DNA of 40,921 nt from Avimonoglobus sp965151315 (GCA_965151315.1 CBCTZG010000016.1:1-40921); one strand, 5' to 3'. Shown: positions 8,814 to 17,363, numbered from the stretch's first letter. Program-made: numbers and translations. Notes: a model not told the origin generated them from the letters alone.

Positions 8814-9818
8814 ATGGAAGAGAAAAAAATCATTTTTTCCGGGGTGCAGCCTTCGGGGAATATCACGTTAGGAAATTATCTGGGGGCTATTAAAAACTGG
8901 GTGACCCTCCAGGATGATTATTATTGCTGTTACGCGATGATGGATATGCATACCATTACCGTCCGGCAGGAGCCTGCTCAGCTGCGGAAGCGGACGCTGG
9001 ATCTTTTGAAGCTGTATATGGCATGCGGCATTGACCCGGAAAAGAGCCTTTTGTTTATCCAGTCCCAGGTGCCGGCCCACGCGCAGCTGTCCTGGGTTTT
9101 GGGATGCTATACTTATATGGGCGAGCTTTCCCGAATGACCCAGTTCAAGGATAAGGCGGCAAAGCACGCGGATAATATCAACAGCGGCCTGTTTACCTAT
9201 CCGGTGCTGATGGCGGCGGATATCCTGCTGTACCAGGCGGATCTGGTGCCGGTGGGGAAGGATCAGATGCAGCATATTGAAATCACTCGAGATATTGCCC
9301 AGCGGTTTAACGCGCTTTACGGGGATGTATTTAAGGTTCCGGAAGGCTTTCTGCCGAAATCAGGGGCCAAGGTCATGAGCCTGACGGAGCCGACCAAGAA
9401 AATGTCCAAGTCTGATGAAAACCCAAAGGCCTATATTTCCATGCTGGATGATTTTACTGCGATCGCAAAGAAGATCAAGAGCGCAGTTACAGACAGCGAG
9501 GGTGTCATTGAATACCGGGAGAACGATGAAGCCAAGGCCGGCGTGAACAACCTGTTGACAATTATGTCCGCCGTGACGGGGAATCCAATTGAAAAAATCG
9601 TATCAGACTATCAAGGAAAGGGTTACGGGGATTTTAAAGCGGATGTAGCCGAGGCGGTGGTAGAGCATATCCGGCCCATCCGGGAACGGTATGACCAGCT
9701 TTCCGGGGACAAGGCGTACCTAATGGATATTTGCAAAAAAGGCGCCCGGCAGGCAGATCGGATGGCTGCCCGGACGCTGAAAAAGGTCTATAAAAAAGTT
9801 GGCTTTGTCATGGACTAA
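8814..9818 (+). CDS. trpS: Tryptophan--tRNA ligase
   Basis: A 334-residue class I synthetase that charges tRNA(Trp), at the family's usual length. The HIGH counterpart is PSGNITLGNYLGA at 13-25 and KMSKS is at 196-200. The sequence GKDQMQHIEITRDIAQRFN near 148-166 is the conserved substrate-pocket segment. AAGGAG lies at ideal distance before the ATG, 14 bases after the aminotransferase gene. There is no T-box or trp leader, because the gene sits inside the operon driven from 4122. Confidence 0.97.
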   Translation: MEEKKIIFSGVQPSGNITLGNYLGAIKNWVTLQDDYYCCYAMMDMHTITVRQEPAQLRKRTLDLLKLYMACGIDPEKSLLFIQSQVPAHAQLSWVLGCYTYMGELSRMTQFKDKAAKHADNINSGLFTYPVLMAADILLYQADLVPVGKDQMQHIEITRDIAQRFNALYGDVFKVPEGFLPKSGAKVMSLTEPTKKMSKSDENPKAYISMLDDFTAIAKKIKSAVTDSEGVIEYRENDEAKAGVNNLLTIMSAVTGNPIEKIVSDYQGKGYGDFKADVAEAVVEHIRPIRERYDQLSGDKAYLMDICKKGARQADRMAARTLKKVYKKVGFVMD

Positions 9819-9842
9819 GTAAAGAAAGGCTTGAAAATATTT

Positions 9843-10922
9843 ATGAATACACAGGAAACGCTGTTTTTGATTTTTGCGTTTATTATTGCGTTTGTTTTTA
9901 GCTTTGCCACAACCCCGCTTGTCCGCCGGCTGGCATTCAAAATCAAGGCGGTGGATATTCCCAAGGATAACCGGCGGATGCACAAGCGGCCCATCCCCAG
10001 GATCGGCGGATTGGCGATTATTTTCGGGTTTATGGTGTCGGTTTTGTGCTTTGGCCAGCCCTCCCGGCAGAATATTGCCATGCTGGCCGGCGCGGTAATC
10101 ATCGCGGTCATGGGCGTAATTGATGATGTGAAAACGCTCAAAGCACTGCCCAAATTTTTAGTGCAGATTATTGCCGCTTTGGTGGTGATCATTGGCGGCG
10201 ATCTGCGGATTGAGGTTTTCACGAATCCGAATATTTTCTCAGAAAACGTGTACTGGATCCTGCCGGAATGGCTGTCCATTACAGCTACGCTGATCTGGAT
10301 CGTGTTCATCACCAACGCGGTGAATTTTATTGACGGTTTGGACGGACTGGCCGCAGGCGTTTCCGCCATTATGTCGGTAAGCCTGGTGTTTATTGCCGTG
10401 CGGGTAGGGGAATATTCGGTGGCGATCATTGGGATCGCCCTGATGGGCGCCTGTTTTGGATTTCTGCCTTATAACTTTAACCCGGCCAAGATTTTTATGG
10501 GGGATACCGGGTCGACATTCTTAGGCTTTATTTTGGCGACGCTGTCGATCCAGGGTATGTTCAAAAGCTACGCGGTGATTTCCTTTGCCGTACCCCTGCT
10601 GATCCTGGGGCTGCCGCTGTTCGACGCGTCATTTGCCATGATCCGGCGGATCGCCAAGGGGCAGAGCCCCATGAAGGCCGACCGGGGGCACCTGCACCAC
10701 CGGCTGATCGATATGGGATTTTCCCAAAAGCAAACCGTGTTTATTTTATACGCCATCAGCGGCGTGCTGGGAATTACGGCGGTTATTCTGGCGGAGAGCG
10801 GAACCCTGCGGGCGATCCTGCTCTTGATCTGTGTGCTGATTTTTATCCTGATCGAAAGTATTATGGGAAAGACACCAAAACATGACGGACAGAAACCGGA
10901 GGATGAAGATGGACAAGATTAA
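9843..10922 (+). CDS. Undecaprenyl-phosphate N-acetylglucosamine-1-phosphate transferase (MraY/WecA/TagO family)
   Basis: A polytopic membrane enzyme of the polyprenyl-phosphate sugar-1-phosphate transferase family. It puts GlcNAc-1-phosphate on undecaprenyl phosphate as the first step of teichoic acid or surface polysaccharide assembly. Family motifs visible are the GVIDDVKTL aspartate pair near residue 98, NAVNFIDGLDGLAAG near 157 and the cytosolic GHLHHRL loop near 282. About ten to eleven hydrophobic helices are seen. I start at the ATG at 9843. A TTG at 9831 is in frame but only one or two bases from the AAAGG. The highly charged C-terminal tail overlaps the next gene, an epimerase that makes a product related to the same sugar nucleotide. 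Confidence 0.92.
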   Translation: MNTQETLFLIFAFIIAFVFSFATTPLVRRLAFKIKAVDIPKDNRRMHKRPIPRIGGLAIIFGFMVSVLCFGQPSRQNIAMLAGAVIIAVMGVIDDVKTLKALPKFLVQIIAALVVIIGGDLRIEVFTNPNIFSENVYWILPEWLSITATLIWIVFITNAVNFIDGLDGLAAGVSAIMSVSLVFIAVRVGEYSVAIIGIALMGACFGFLPYNFNPAKIFMGDTGSTFLGFILATLSIQGMFKSYAVISFAVPLLILGLPLFDASFAMIRRIAKGQSPMKADRGHLHHRLIDMGFSQKQTVFILYAISGVLGITAVILAESGTLRAILLLICVLIFILIESIMGKTPKHDGQKPEDEDGQD

Positions 10923-12060
10923 GGTAATGACGGTTTTCGGCACCCGGCCGGAGGCTATCAAAATGGCGCCGCTGGCGCTGGAAATGAAAAAATATCCCCA
11001 GATCGATCCAGTAGTCTGCGTGACAGCCCAGCACCGGGAAATGCTGGATCAGGTTTTGGAAATATTCCAGATCCGGCCGGAATACGACCTGGATATCATG
11101 AAGGAACGCCAGACGCTGATCGGGATCACCACCCGGGTGCTGGAGGGGTTGGATCAGGTGATGCGGGAGGCTAAGCCGGACATTGTGCTGGTACACGGCG
11201 ATACCTCTACCACCTTTGTGGGCGCTTTGGCCGCTTTTTATAACCAGATCAAGGTCGGGCATGTGGAGGCCGGTCTGCGGACCTATGACAAATATTCGCC
11301 GTTCCCGGAGGAAATGAACCGCTGCCTGACCGGGCGGATCGCGGACCTGCATTTTTCGCCTACGGTGCAGAATCGGGAAAACCTCCTGCGGGAGGGGATC
11401 CCAGCGGAAAACATCTATATTACCGGCAATACGGTGATTGACGCGCTGAAAACCACAGTTCGGGAAGATTATGTGTTCCAGACCGCGCTTTTAAACCAGT
11501 TAGATTTTAAAAACCGCCGGGTGATTTTAGTCACGGCGCACCGCCGGGAAAATCTGGGAAAGCCCCTGGAGGATATTTGCTATGCACTAAAGGAAATTGT
11601 GGAGGCATATCCGGATGTAGAAATGGTTTATCCGGTGCATTTGAATCCGGCTGTCCGGGAAACGGTATTTGGGATCTTAGGCGGGACGGACCGGGTGCAT
11701 TTGATTGAGCCGGTCAATGTGGACGAGCTGCATAATGCTATGGCCCGGAGCTATCTGGTGCTGACAGATTCCGGCGGCATCCAGGAGGAGGCGCCGGCGC
11801 TGGCGAAACCAGTGCTTGTCCTGCGCCGGGAAACCGAGCGGCCGGAGGCTGTGGCTGCCGGTACGGTCAAAATCGCCGGGGTAGACCGCCATACCATTGT
11901 CAGTATGGCCCGGGCGCTGCTGGACGACCCGGCGGCTTATCAAAAAATGGCCCATGCCGCCAATCCGTACGGAGACGGGGAAGCCTCCCGGCGGACAGTA
12001 GAGGCGGTTTTGTATGCCTTTGGCCGCACTGCGGAACGCCCCAAGGATTTTATTGTATGA
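10909..12060 (+). CDS. wecB: UDP-N-acetylglucosamine 2-epimerase (non-hydrolysing)
   Basis: A 383-residue cytoplasmic epimerase that interconverts UDP-GlcNAc and UDP-ManNAc (WecB/MnaA). The N-terminus VMTVFGTRPEAIKMAPL is diagnostic. HGDTSTTF near 95, HVEAGLRTYDKYSPFPEE near 116, TAHRRENLG near 207 and DSGGIQEEAP near 286 are the conserved catalytic and nucleotide-binding stretches. UDP-ManNAc is the donor for linkage units of wall teichoic acid, which fits the WecA/TagO homologue just upstream. GGAGG at 10898-10902 sits six bases before the ATG at 10909. Upstream ATGs at 10882 and 10903 lack a usable site. It overlaps wecA by 14 bases and ends the operon. Its 3' end is duplicated in decayed form at 13562-13737. 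Confidence 0.95.
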   Translation: MDKIKVMTVFGTRPEAIKMAPLALEMKKYPQIDPVVCVTAQHREMLDQVLEIFQIRPEYDLDIMKERQTLIGITTRVLEGLDQVMREAKPDIVLVHGDTSTTFVGALAAFYNQIKVGHVEAGLRTYDKYSPFPEEMNRCLTGRIADLHFSPTVQNRENLLREGIPAENIYITGNTVIDALKTTVREDYVFQTALLNQLDFKNRRVILVTAHRRENLGKPLEDICYALKEIVEAYPDVEMVYPVHLNPAVRETVFGILGGTDRVHLIEPVNVDELHNAMARSYLVLTDSGGIQEEAPALAKPVLVLRRETERPEAVAAGTVKIAGVDRHTIVSMARALLDDPAAYQKMAHAANPYGDGEASRRTVEAVLYAFGRTAERPKDFIV

Positions 12061-12066
12061 TATAGA

Positions 12067-12090
12067 CCGCCGGCTGCGCCGGCGGTTTTT
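12067..12090 (+). terminator. Terminator of the gltX-wecB operon
   Basis: Perfect eight-pair stem CCGCCGGC/GCCGGCGG with a TGC loop and five Ts, starting six bases after the wecB stop. Confidence 0.95.
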
Positions 12091-12149
12091 CCATATCGTG
12101 AGAAAATATGAAAAAAATTAAAAATAATATAGATTGTAAAGAAGCTTTG

Positions 12150-12158
12150 TGCTATAAT
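12150..12158 (+). promoter_or_regulatory. Extended -10 promoter of the FAD oxidoreductase gene
   Basis: TGCTATAAT, an extended -10 element, lies about 35 bases before the start codon. At 17-base spacing the -35 position holds only a weak TAGATT. The -10 overlaps an ATG at 12157, which therefore cannot be the translation start. Confidence 0.65.
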
Positions 12159-12192
12159 GAACATAAATGATTTTATATGGAGAGTGAGTGGC

Positions 12193-13563
12193 ATGAAAAC
12201 AATTCAAAAAACGGAACAGCTGCCGGTCAGCTATGAAACTGACGTAATTGTTGTAGGGGGCGGCCCGGCAGGGCTGGGGGCCGCGTTTTCCGCAGCCAAG
12301 GCAGGGCTCAGCGTGCTGATTGTTGAGCAGACCAATAGTCTGGGCGGCATCGCGACATCCGGTCTTCATGGCCATATCTGTACATATGCGTCCTGGGGCA
12401 GAAAGGACGAGCGCGTGGTAGGCGGTACATGCTACGCGTTAGCCCAAGGTCTTTTGGCCGATGGCGTGGCGGAATATGACGGCAGCAACCTGGATTTTGA
12501 AGTTGAGGGGATGAAGCTTTGGGTAGAAAGAGAGATCCAGAAGTATCCCAAGGTAAAGGTGCTGTATTATACGCAGTTCAGCGATGTGGTGATGGACGGC
12601 AGTTCAATCCAGTATGTGATCATCCAAAACAAAAGCGGAAGACAGGCTGTGGCGGCAAAATATGTCGTTGACGCCACCGGTGACGCGGATGTTTCCGCCC
12701 AGGCCGGCGTACCCTTTGAAAAAGGCCGGGAAGGCGACGGCCTGATGCAGCCCATGACGTTGATGTTCCAGATCGGCGGCTTGGATATGGAGGAGTTTGA
12801 AAAATTCCGGGAAACAGGCTTTGCGGAAAAATATGGAGAGCCCTGTACATATGGCTTAGAACGCGTTTGGGAGGAAGCCCAGGCAAATGGTGATATGGAG
12901 CCGTTTCAGAAAAAGGTCATGGGGTTTTGGTACTGCAAGACCCGGCCGGACCAGATGGGGATCAATTTTACCCATATCACCCATGTGGACGCCACAAACG
13001 CGGAGGATCTGACCTATGCGACCATGGAGGGCCGGCGGCAGGGACACCATACAGTGGAGGTGTTCAGAAAATATTTGCCGGGCTTTGAAAATTCATGGTA
13101 CAGCCATTCCGCGGCTATGATTGGGACGCGGGAAAGCCGGCGGATCGAAGGCCTTTACCGGATCACAGCTGAGGACTTGCGCCGGGAAGCGGAATTCCCG
13201 GACAGCATCGGCTACGGCAGCTTCTTCATTGATATTCATAACTGCAGCGGCGCAGGGATGGATCAGGATACGCGGCGCCCGCATCAAGGCTTTAAATATC
13301 AGATCCCTTACCGGGCGCTGCTGCCGAAAACTGTAGATAACCTGATTGTGGCCGGCCGGTGTATATCCTGCGATCATATTGCCTTAGGCAGCCTGCGGGT
13401 GATGCCGCAGTGCTTTGTAGAAGGGGATGCCGCCGGCGCAGCCTGCGGGATCGCGGCTCAAACCGGAAAGCTGCTCCGGGAGATTGATATTCGGCGCCTG
13501 CAGGATATCCTGCGGCAAAACGGCGGAATTGTATTTGCGGAGGATATTCAAAGAGACGAATGA
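12193..13563 (+). CDS. FAD-dependent oxidoreductase (FAD_oxidored-type)
   Basis: A 456-residue flavoprotein with an N-terminal dinucleotide-binding fold: DVIVVGGGPAGLGAAFSA, glycines at 22-27, with the ribose-binding acid in VLIVEQ near 46. A second FAD-contact segment, VDATGDADVSAQAG near residue 160, and the C-terminal NLIVAGRCISCDHIALGSLR, where flavin contacts are usual, place it in the family of FAD-dependent oxidoreductases of unknown substrate common in gut Firmicutes and Bacteroidetes. The start is the ATG at 12193 behind GGAG. An ATG at 12157 lies in the promoter. It is monocistronic and bracketed by wecB on the left and a decayed copy of the wecB tail on the right, suggesting insertion or recombination. 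Substrate unknown. Confidence 0.85.
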   Translation: MKTIQKTEQLPVSYETDVIVVGGGPAGLGAAFSAAKAGLSVLIVEQTNSLGGIATSGLHGHICTYASWGRKDERVVGGTCYALAQGLLADGVAEYDGSNLDFEVEGMKLWVEREIQKYPKVKVLYYTQFSDVVMDGSSIQYVIIQNKSGRQAVAAKYVVDATGDADVSAQAGVPFEKGREGDGLMQPMTLMFQIGGLDMEEFEKFRETGFAEKYGEPCTYGLERVWEEAQANGDMEPFQKKVMGFWYCKTRPDQMGINFTHITHVDATNAEDLTYATMEGRRQGHHTVEVFRKYLPGFENSWYSHSAAMIGTRESRRIEGLYRITAEDLRREAEFPDSIGYGSFFIDIHNCSGAGMDQDTRRPHQGFKYQIPYRALLPKTVDNLIVAGRCISCDHIALGSLRVMPQCFVEGDAAGAACGIAAQTGKLLREIDIRRLQDILRQNGGIVFAEDIQRDE

Positions 13564-13737
13564 GGATCGGTATGTGCCTTTATCATGCAAAACTCGGTGG
13601 ATATCCCCAATAACTTATACCGCCAATCCGTATGGGATGGGGAAGCTTCCTGGCGGATGGCAGAGGCGGTTTGGCATATCCTTCGCGGAGCGTCCCAGGG
13701 ATTATTGCCTGATCAGAACCGCCGGCTGTAACCGTAG
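13562..13737 (+). pseudogene. Decayed copy of the 3' end of wecB with its terminator
   Basis: This gap repeats the end of wecB (about 11883-12080). The clearest block, 13620-13672, matches 11958-12011 at roughly 85 percent by eye. The differences are about seven transitions, mostly C to T, and one deleted base. Translated, ANPYG and then, after the frameshift, DGEASWRMAEAV match wecB ANPYGDGEASRRTVEAV. Weaker similarity (DRY..LS..T matching DRHTIVSMA) extends left to 13564. On the right AACCGCCGGCTGTAACCG mirrors the wecB terminator stem, now broken. It is a non-coding relic. Confidence 0.75.
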
Positions 13738-13757
13738 GAAGGAAAAAACAGAATTGA

Positions 13758-13877
13758 AGGAAACATGCAGGTGAATTTTACATTTATTACGGTGCCCCGG
13801 ATATCGGAATTTTTATGAAATGGACAGAAGACCCTTACAGGGCTTGGTCAGAGATTATCCTTGTGCGGGAAGGCTAA
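13758..13877 (+). pseudogene. Remnant of a gene 3' end (beta-propeller-like fragment)
   Basis: A short open frame of 39 codons between two stops has no ribosome binding site or start codon but reads like protein: EFYIYYGAPDIGIFMKW followed by DPYRAWSEIILVREG, then TAA and a good terminator. The Y-x-DPY-x-x-WS pattern recalls blade ends of five-bladed propeller glycosidases (sialidase or GH43/32 type). That is a resemblance only. It is probably the surviving tail of a lost gene, next to the GH42 gene. Confidence 0.45.
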
Positions 13878-13882
13878 TGATG

Positions 13883-13910
13883 AAAAAGCAGAGCAGAGCT
13901 CTGCTTTTTT
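13883..13910 (+). terminator. Intrinsic terminator upstream of the GH42 gene
   Basis: Stem AGCAGAG (13887-13893) with CTCTGCT (13899-13905), loop CAGAG, extended by flanking A/T pairs and ending in six Ts. It probably served the gene whose tail remains at 13758-13877. Confidence 0.8.
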
Positions 13911-13948
13911 ATGTTAGGATAATTATATTGAATCACAATATGCTTATA

Positions 13949-13977
13949 TTCACTTGCTTCCTTTTTTATGATATAAT
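13949..13977 (+). promoter_or_regulatory. Promoter of the GH42/acetyltransferase operon
   Basis: Extended -10 TGATATAAT (13969-13977). At 17-base spacing a weak TTCACT occupies the -35 position (13949-13954). No obvious regulator site is seen. Confidence 0.65.
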
Positions 13978-14011
13978 CTATTAAATATTAAATATAGGAC
14001 GGAGTGATCGA

Positions 14012-16042
14012 GTGAAACAATATGCAACAAAGTTCCACCATTTTTTGCATGGCGGGGACTACAACCCGGAGCAATGGCTTGCGACCCCGGAAATCTGGGA
14101 CCAGGACATAGAATATATGAAGCTGGCCAACTGCAATACGGTATCGCTGGGGATCTTTTCCTGGGCTTTTTTAGAGCCGGCGGAGGGCATATATGATTTT
14201 TCCGTTATGGATACGGTGATCGAAAAGCTGACAAAAAACGGGATTAATATCATATTGGCGACCCCAAGCGGCGCAAAGCCCCGGTGGATGGCGGAAAAAT
14301 ATCCCCAAACCCTGCGGGTCAATGCGGATCTTGTGCGGGAGCGTTACAGGGAACGGCATAACCATTGCTTTACATCGCCGGTTTACCGGGAAAAGGTGCA
14401 AAAGATCAATCGGATGCTGGCCCAGCGGTACGGGAAAAACCCCAACATCATCTTGTGGCATGTTTCCAATGAGTACAGCGGGGAATGCCATTGCGAGCTC
14501 TGTCAGGCGGCTTTCCGGGAATGGCTGCGGAAGAAGTATGACAATGACCTGGAAAAGCTGAACCAGGCATGGTGGACCGGCTTTTGGAGCCATCGGATCA
14601 CCGATTGGGCACAGATCGAATCGCCTTCCGCCTTGGGGGATCATGTTTTGGCCGGACATTTTCTGGACTGGAAACGGTTTGTAACCGATCAGACGACCGA
14701 TTTCCTGCGCCATGAGATCCAGCCCCTGCGGGAAATCACGCCGCATATCCCGGTCACGACGAACATGATGGGGCCGGAACAGGAACTGGATTATTGGACA
14801 ATGCGGGACGCGGTGGACGTAATTTCCTGGGACGCCTATCCAAAGTGGCACAGCGATCAGGGAAACGTCAAAATCGCCAGCGACATTGCCTTTGCCCACG
14901 ATCTGCACCGCTGCCTGCTGGATAAGCCCTTCATCTTGATCGAAAGTACCCCCAGCCTGACCAACTGGGCCGAGTACTGCAAGCTGAAGAAACCCGGTAT
15001 GCACAAGGCGTCGTCTTTACAGGCTGCAGCCCATGGCAGCGATTCAGTGATGTATTTCCAGTGGCGGAAGGGCCGGGGCGGCTGCGAAAAATTTCATGGC
15101 GCCGTGATCGGCCATGACGGCAGGCCGGGCGGAAGAGTGTTTAACGATGTGGCGGAGGTCGGTAAAACGTTAGGGAAATTAGACTGGGTTTTGGGCAGCA
15201 GGACGGTATCAGATGTGGCGATGATTTTTGAATTTGAGAACAAATGGGTGCTGGGGCAAGTTCAGGGCTTCCAGAACGCCGATAAAAAATATAACGATAC
15301 CTGCCAGGATCATTATCGGCAGCTTTGGAAACGGGGTTTGAATGTAGACGTTGTAAACAGCACGGCGGAGCTTTCCAGTTATTCGGTGGTAATCGCGCCC
15401 ATGCTGTATCTGATCTCGGAGGCGGGGATCGAAAACCTTCGGCAGTATGTACAAAACGGCGGGATCCTTGTTGCTACCTATATGACAGGATATGTCAATG
15501 AAAATGATCTGTGCTATCTGGGCGGATTCCCAGGCGGCAGCTTAAAAACGGTTTTTGGACTGCAGGCTAATGAAATAGATACCCTATATCCATCAGAGCG
15601 GAATACGGTTATGCTGGACGGCCAGGAATATACGGCGGTGGACTACTGTGAGCTGATCGACCCAGATACAGCCCAGGTGTTGGGTACATATACCACAGAT
15701 TTCTTTGCGGGAAAGCCGGCGGTATTAAAGAACCGTTATGGCAAGGGGACAGCCTACTATATTGGATGCCGGGACGACAGCGCGCTTTTGGACGTGGTCT
15801 ATGGCATGATCCTTCAAGCGGCGGGGATCCATAACCAATTTGCCGAAACAATCCCGGACGGTGTGACGCTGCATACCCGGGAGGATACGGAAAATCTGTA
15901 TCTGTTCGTGGAAAATTATTCCGGGCAGGCCGTGTCTGTGCATCTGAAAGGGCAATTTACAGAACTGGAGACCGGCAATATCGTCCCTGGGGCTTTGCCG
16001 TTGAACGGCTATGATGTGAAGGTTTTGACAAGAAAGAAATAG
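14012..16042 (+). CDS. Beta-galactosidase, glycoside hydrolase family 42
   Basis: A 676-residue retaining GH42 enzyme predicted to release terminal beta-galactose from oligosaccharides. An N-terminal TIM barrel begins GGDYNPEQW. The acid/base glutamate is E154 in WHVSNEY and the nucleophile E311 in ILIESTPS. Cysteines C119, C159, C161 and C164 match the zinc cluster of many GH42 enzymes. A trimerisation domain (about 385-600) and a small beta domain at the C-terminus follow. No signal peptide is present, so it acts in the cytoplasm on imported sugars, though no transporter is encoded nearby. The start is GTG at 14012 with GGAG seven bases upstream. The acetyltransferase gene follows after 44 bases. 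Confidence 0.95.
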   Translation: MKQYATKFHHFLHGGDYNPEQWLATPEIWDQDIEYMKLANCNTVSLGIFSWAFLEPAEGIYDFSVMDTVIEKLTKNGINIILATPSGAKPRWMAEKYPQTLRVNADLVRERYRERHNHCFTSPVYREKVQKINRMLAQRYGKNPNIILWHVSNEYSGECHCELCQAAFREWLRKKYDNDLEKLNQAWWTGFWSHRITDWAQIESPSALGDHVLAGHFLDWKRFVTDQTTDFLRHEIQPLREITPHIPVTTNMMGPEQELDYWTMRDAVDVISWDAYPKWHSDQGNVKIASDIAFAHDLHRCLLDKPFILIESTPSLTNWAEYCKLKKPGMHKASSLQAAAHGSDSVMYFQWRKGRGGCEKFHGAVIGHDGRPGGRVFNDVAEVGKTLGKLDWVLGSRTVSDVAMIFEFENKWVLGQVQGFQNADKKYNDTCQDHYRQLWKRGLNVDVVNSTAELSSYSVVIAPMLYLISEAGIENLRQYVQNGGILVATYMTGYVNENDLCYLGGFPGGSLKTVFGLQANEIDTLYPSERNTVMLDGQEYTAVDYCELIDPDTAQVLGTYTTDFFAGKPAVLKNRYGKGTAYYIGCRDDSALLDVVYGMILQAAGIHNQFAETIPDGVTLHTREDTENLYLFVENYSGQAVSVHLKGQFTELETGNIVPGALPLNGYDVKVLTRKK

Positions 16043-16086
16043 AGATCTTGCAGTTTATGCTAAAAGCAGGATTTGGAGGGATTAAG

Positions 16087-16521
16087 ATGATCCGAAAGGC
16101 TGGGATCAGTGATGCTGGCACGATCGCGGATTTAGCAGTTATGCTTTGGAGGGGCCATTCTGCGGGCGATTTGATCCAGGAATTCTCAGAAGTTATTGAA
16201 AAGGACGGCACACAGTTTTTTCTGCTGTATGAACAGGATACTCCCGTTGGTTTTGCGCAGTGCCAGCTTCGGCATGACTATGTGGAAGGAACCCAGACCA
16301 GCCCTGTGGGGTATCTGGAAGGGATTTTTGTCAGGGCGGAATCCCGCAATCAAGGATATGGCAGAGAACTGGCGGCGGAATGTGAAAAATGGGCAAGAGA
16401 GAATGGATGTAAGGAATTCGCAAGCGATTGCGAAATGAATAATGACACCGGTTTTCGGTTCCACAAGGCCCTGGGTTTTACAGAGGCAAACCGGATTATT
16501 TGTTTTGCTAAAAAATTATAA
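16087..16521 (+). CDS. GNAT acetyltransferase, AAC(6')-I-like
   Basis: A 144-residue GCN5-related N-acetyltransferase. The central segment GTQTSPVGYLEGIFV, then RNQGYG (acetyl-CoA pyrophosphate loop), and the C-terminal CKEFASDCEMNN with FHKALGF closely resemble aminoglycoside 6'-N-acetyltransferases of the AAC(6')-I group, which also have this length. That makes aminoglycoside acetylation a plausible activity but not a proven one, since chromosomal homologues may have other amine substrates. GGAGG at 16075-16079 sits seven bases before the ATG at 16087. An in-frame ATG at 16048 has no such site. It probably shares the GH42 transcript. Confidence 0.8.
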   Translation: MIRKAGISDAGTIADLAVMLWRGHSAGDLIQEFSEVIEKDGTQFFLLYEQDTPVGFAQCQLRHDYVEGTQTSPVGYLEGIFVRAESRNQGYGRELAAECEKWARENGCKEFASDCEMNNDTGFRFHKALGFTEANRIICFAKKL

Positions 16522-16598
16522 CCGGCGGGATAGGGCCGGCTGCTGGGTATCGCCGGAAAAATGAAAGGCGGTACCCATTTCTATATGCGGCGGAATGG

Positions 16599-17363
16599 TC
16601 AGTCGGCCGGCTGATTCAGCTCCGGCAGGTTATTCCAAAACCGCTTTGGCATATGGCTCATCCGGCAGCGTTCGTTGTGCCGCGCCTGGATTTCCACGGT
16701 GTCGTAAAAAAGCTTCCAAAGCCGCCGGTATTGCCCCTCGCCATCAGAATACCGGAGTTTGGGTATGGTGTCTGTGGGGGTAATATAGCAGCTCCGGCCG
16801 TTATAGACCAGGCACAGCCGGCGGTTGGTATCGTGGATCATCCATGGATTTTGCGGAAGCCGGCGGACAAAGTGGGCGGAAAGCAGCGGAAGCACATGGT
16901 TTTTCGGCTGGATCCCGCTGTAAAGCACACCGCCCTCTAGTTCCGCGAACCGCACAAAGCCAAGGTATTGATGGGTTTCGTTCTTGACCTGGAGGGCGGC
17001 GTTTTGCAATTTGCTTACACAGTCCAGCTGCAGGTGCAGGTCAAGCTCTCTGCCCAGCCGGAAGCCGGCCCGGATATAGTCCAGGCAGAGCCGGCCCTTC
17101 TCTGGGACGTTGGATAGAAAGGCGTAGTAGAGGGTTTGCAGGGCCTGGGCTGAAATTTTGTTTTCCACCGCCGCAGATACCCGCCGCGCTTTCGCTGTAT
17201 CGGTCAGGATTGTTTGGTAGGCATATAAAAAGTTTTCCTGTACATGTTCATTTTCAACGATTGCCGCGGGCAGCCGGCGGCTGGCATAGCTTTCAAAAAC
17301 GGCTGACAGCAAGCCGTCAAAGGTACCGTCATAAACATAAATTACATCTCGCCGGTCAGACAT
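16599..17363 (-). CDS. DUF4130 protein, TIGR03915-type putative DNA repair/metabolism protein
   Basis: A 254-residue protein of the family almost always found beside the radical-SAM protein encoded just upstream. Recognisable family features are the opening YVYDGTFDGLLSAVFESY, the central LGRELDLHLQLDCVSKLQNAALQVKNE-like region split around residues 120-150, then YLGFVRFAELEGGVLYSGIQPKNHVLPLLSAHF in pieces, and the terminal pattern YRRLWKLFYDTVEI with H and R residues near FW. The biochemical role is unknown. In other genomes the domain can be fused to a uracil-DNA-glycosylase-like domain, which suggests DNA repair; no such fusion is present here. It overlaps the upstream gene by 22 bases, with AGGAGG ten bases before its ATG. 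Confidence 0.88.
   Translation of the reverse strand: MSDRRDVIYVYDGTFDGLLSAVFESYASRRLPAAIVENEHVQENFLYAYQTILTDTAKARRVSAAVENKISAQALQTLYYAFLSNVPEKGRLCLDYIRAGFRLGRELDLHLQLDCVSKLQNAALQVKNETHQYLGFVRFAELEGGVLYSGIQPKNHVLPLLSAHFVRRLPQNPWMIHDTNRRLCLVYNGRSCYITPTDTIPKLRYSDGEGQYRRLWKLFYDTVEIQARHNERCRMSHMPKRFWNNLPELNQPAD

Noticed and set aside
12157..12192. Longer N-terminus for the FAD oxidoreductase from ATG 12157
   Set aside because: That ATG overlaps the TATAAT of the promoter. ATG 12193 has its own GGAG.
13427..13774. A 115-codon + strand frame running from the FAD gene end into the gap
   Set aside because: Its first half is out of frame with the oxidoreductase, and its second half is the frameshifted wecB relic.
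14171..15004. A 277-codon - strand frame opposite the GH42 gene
   Set aside because: It is a shadow of the GH42 gene, whose catalytic motifs are intact on the + strand.
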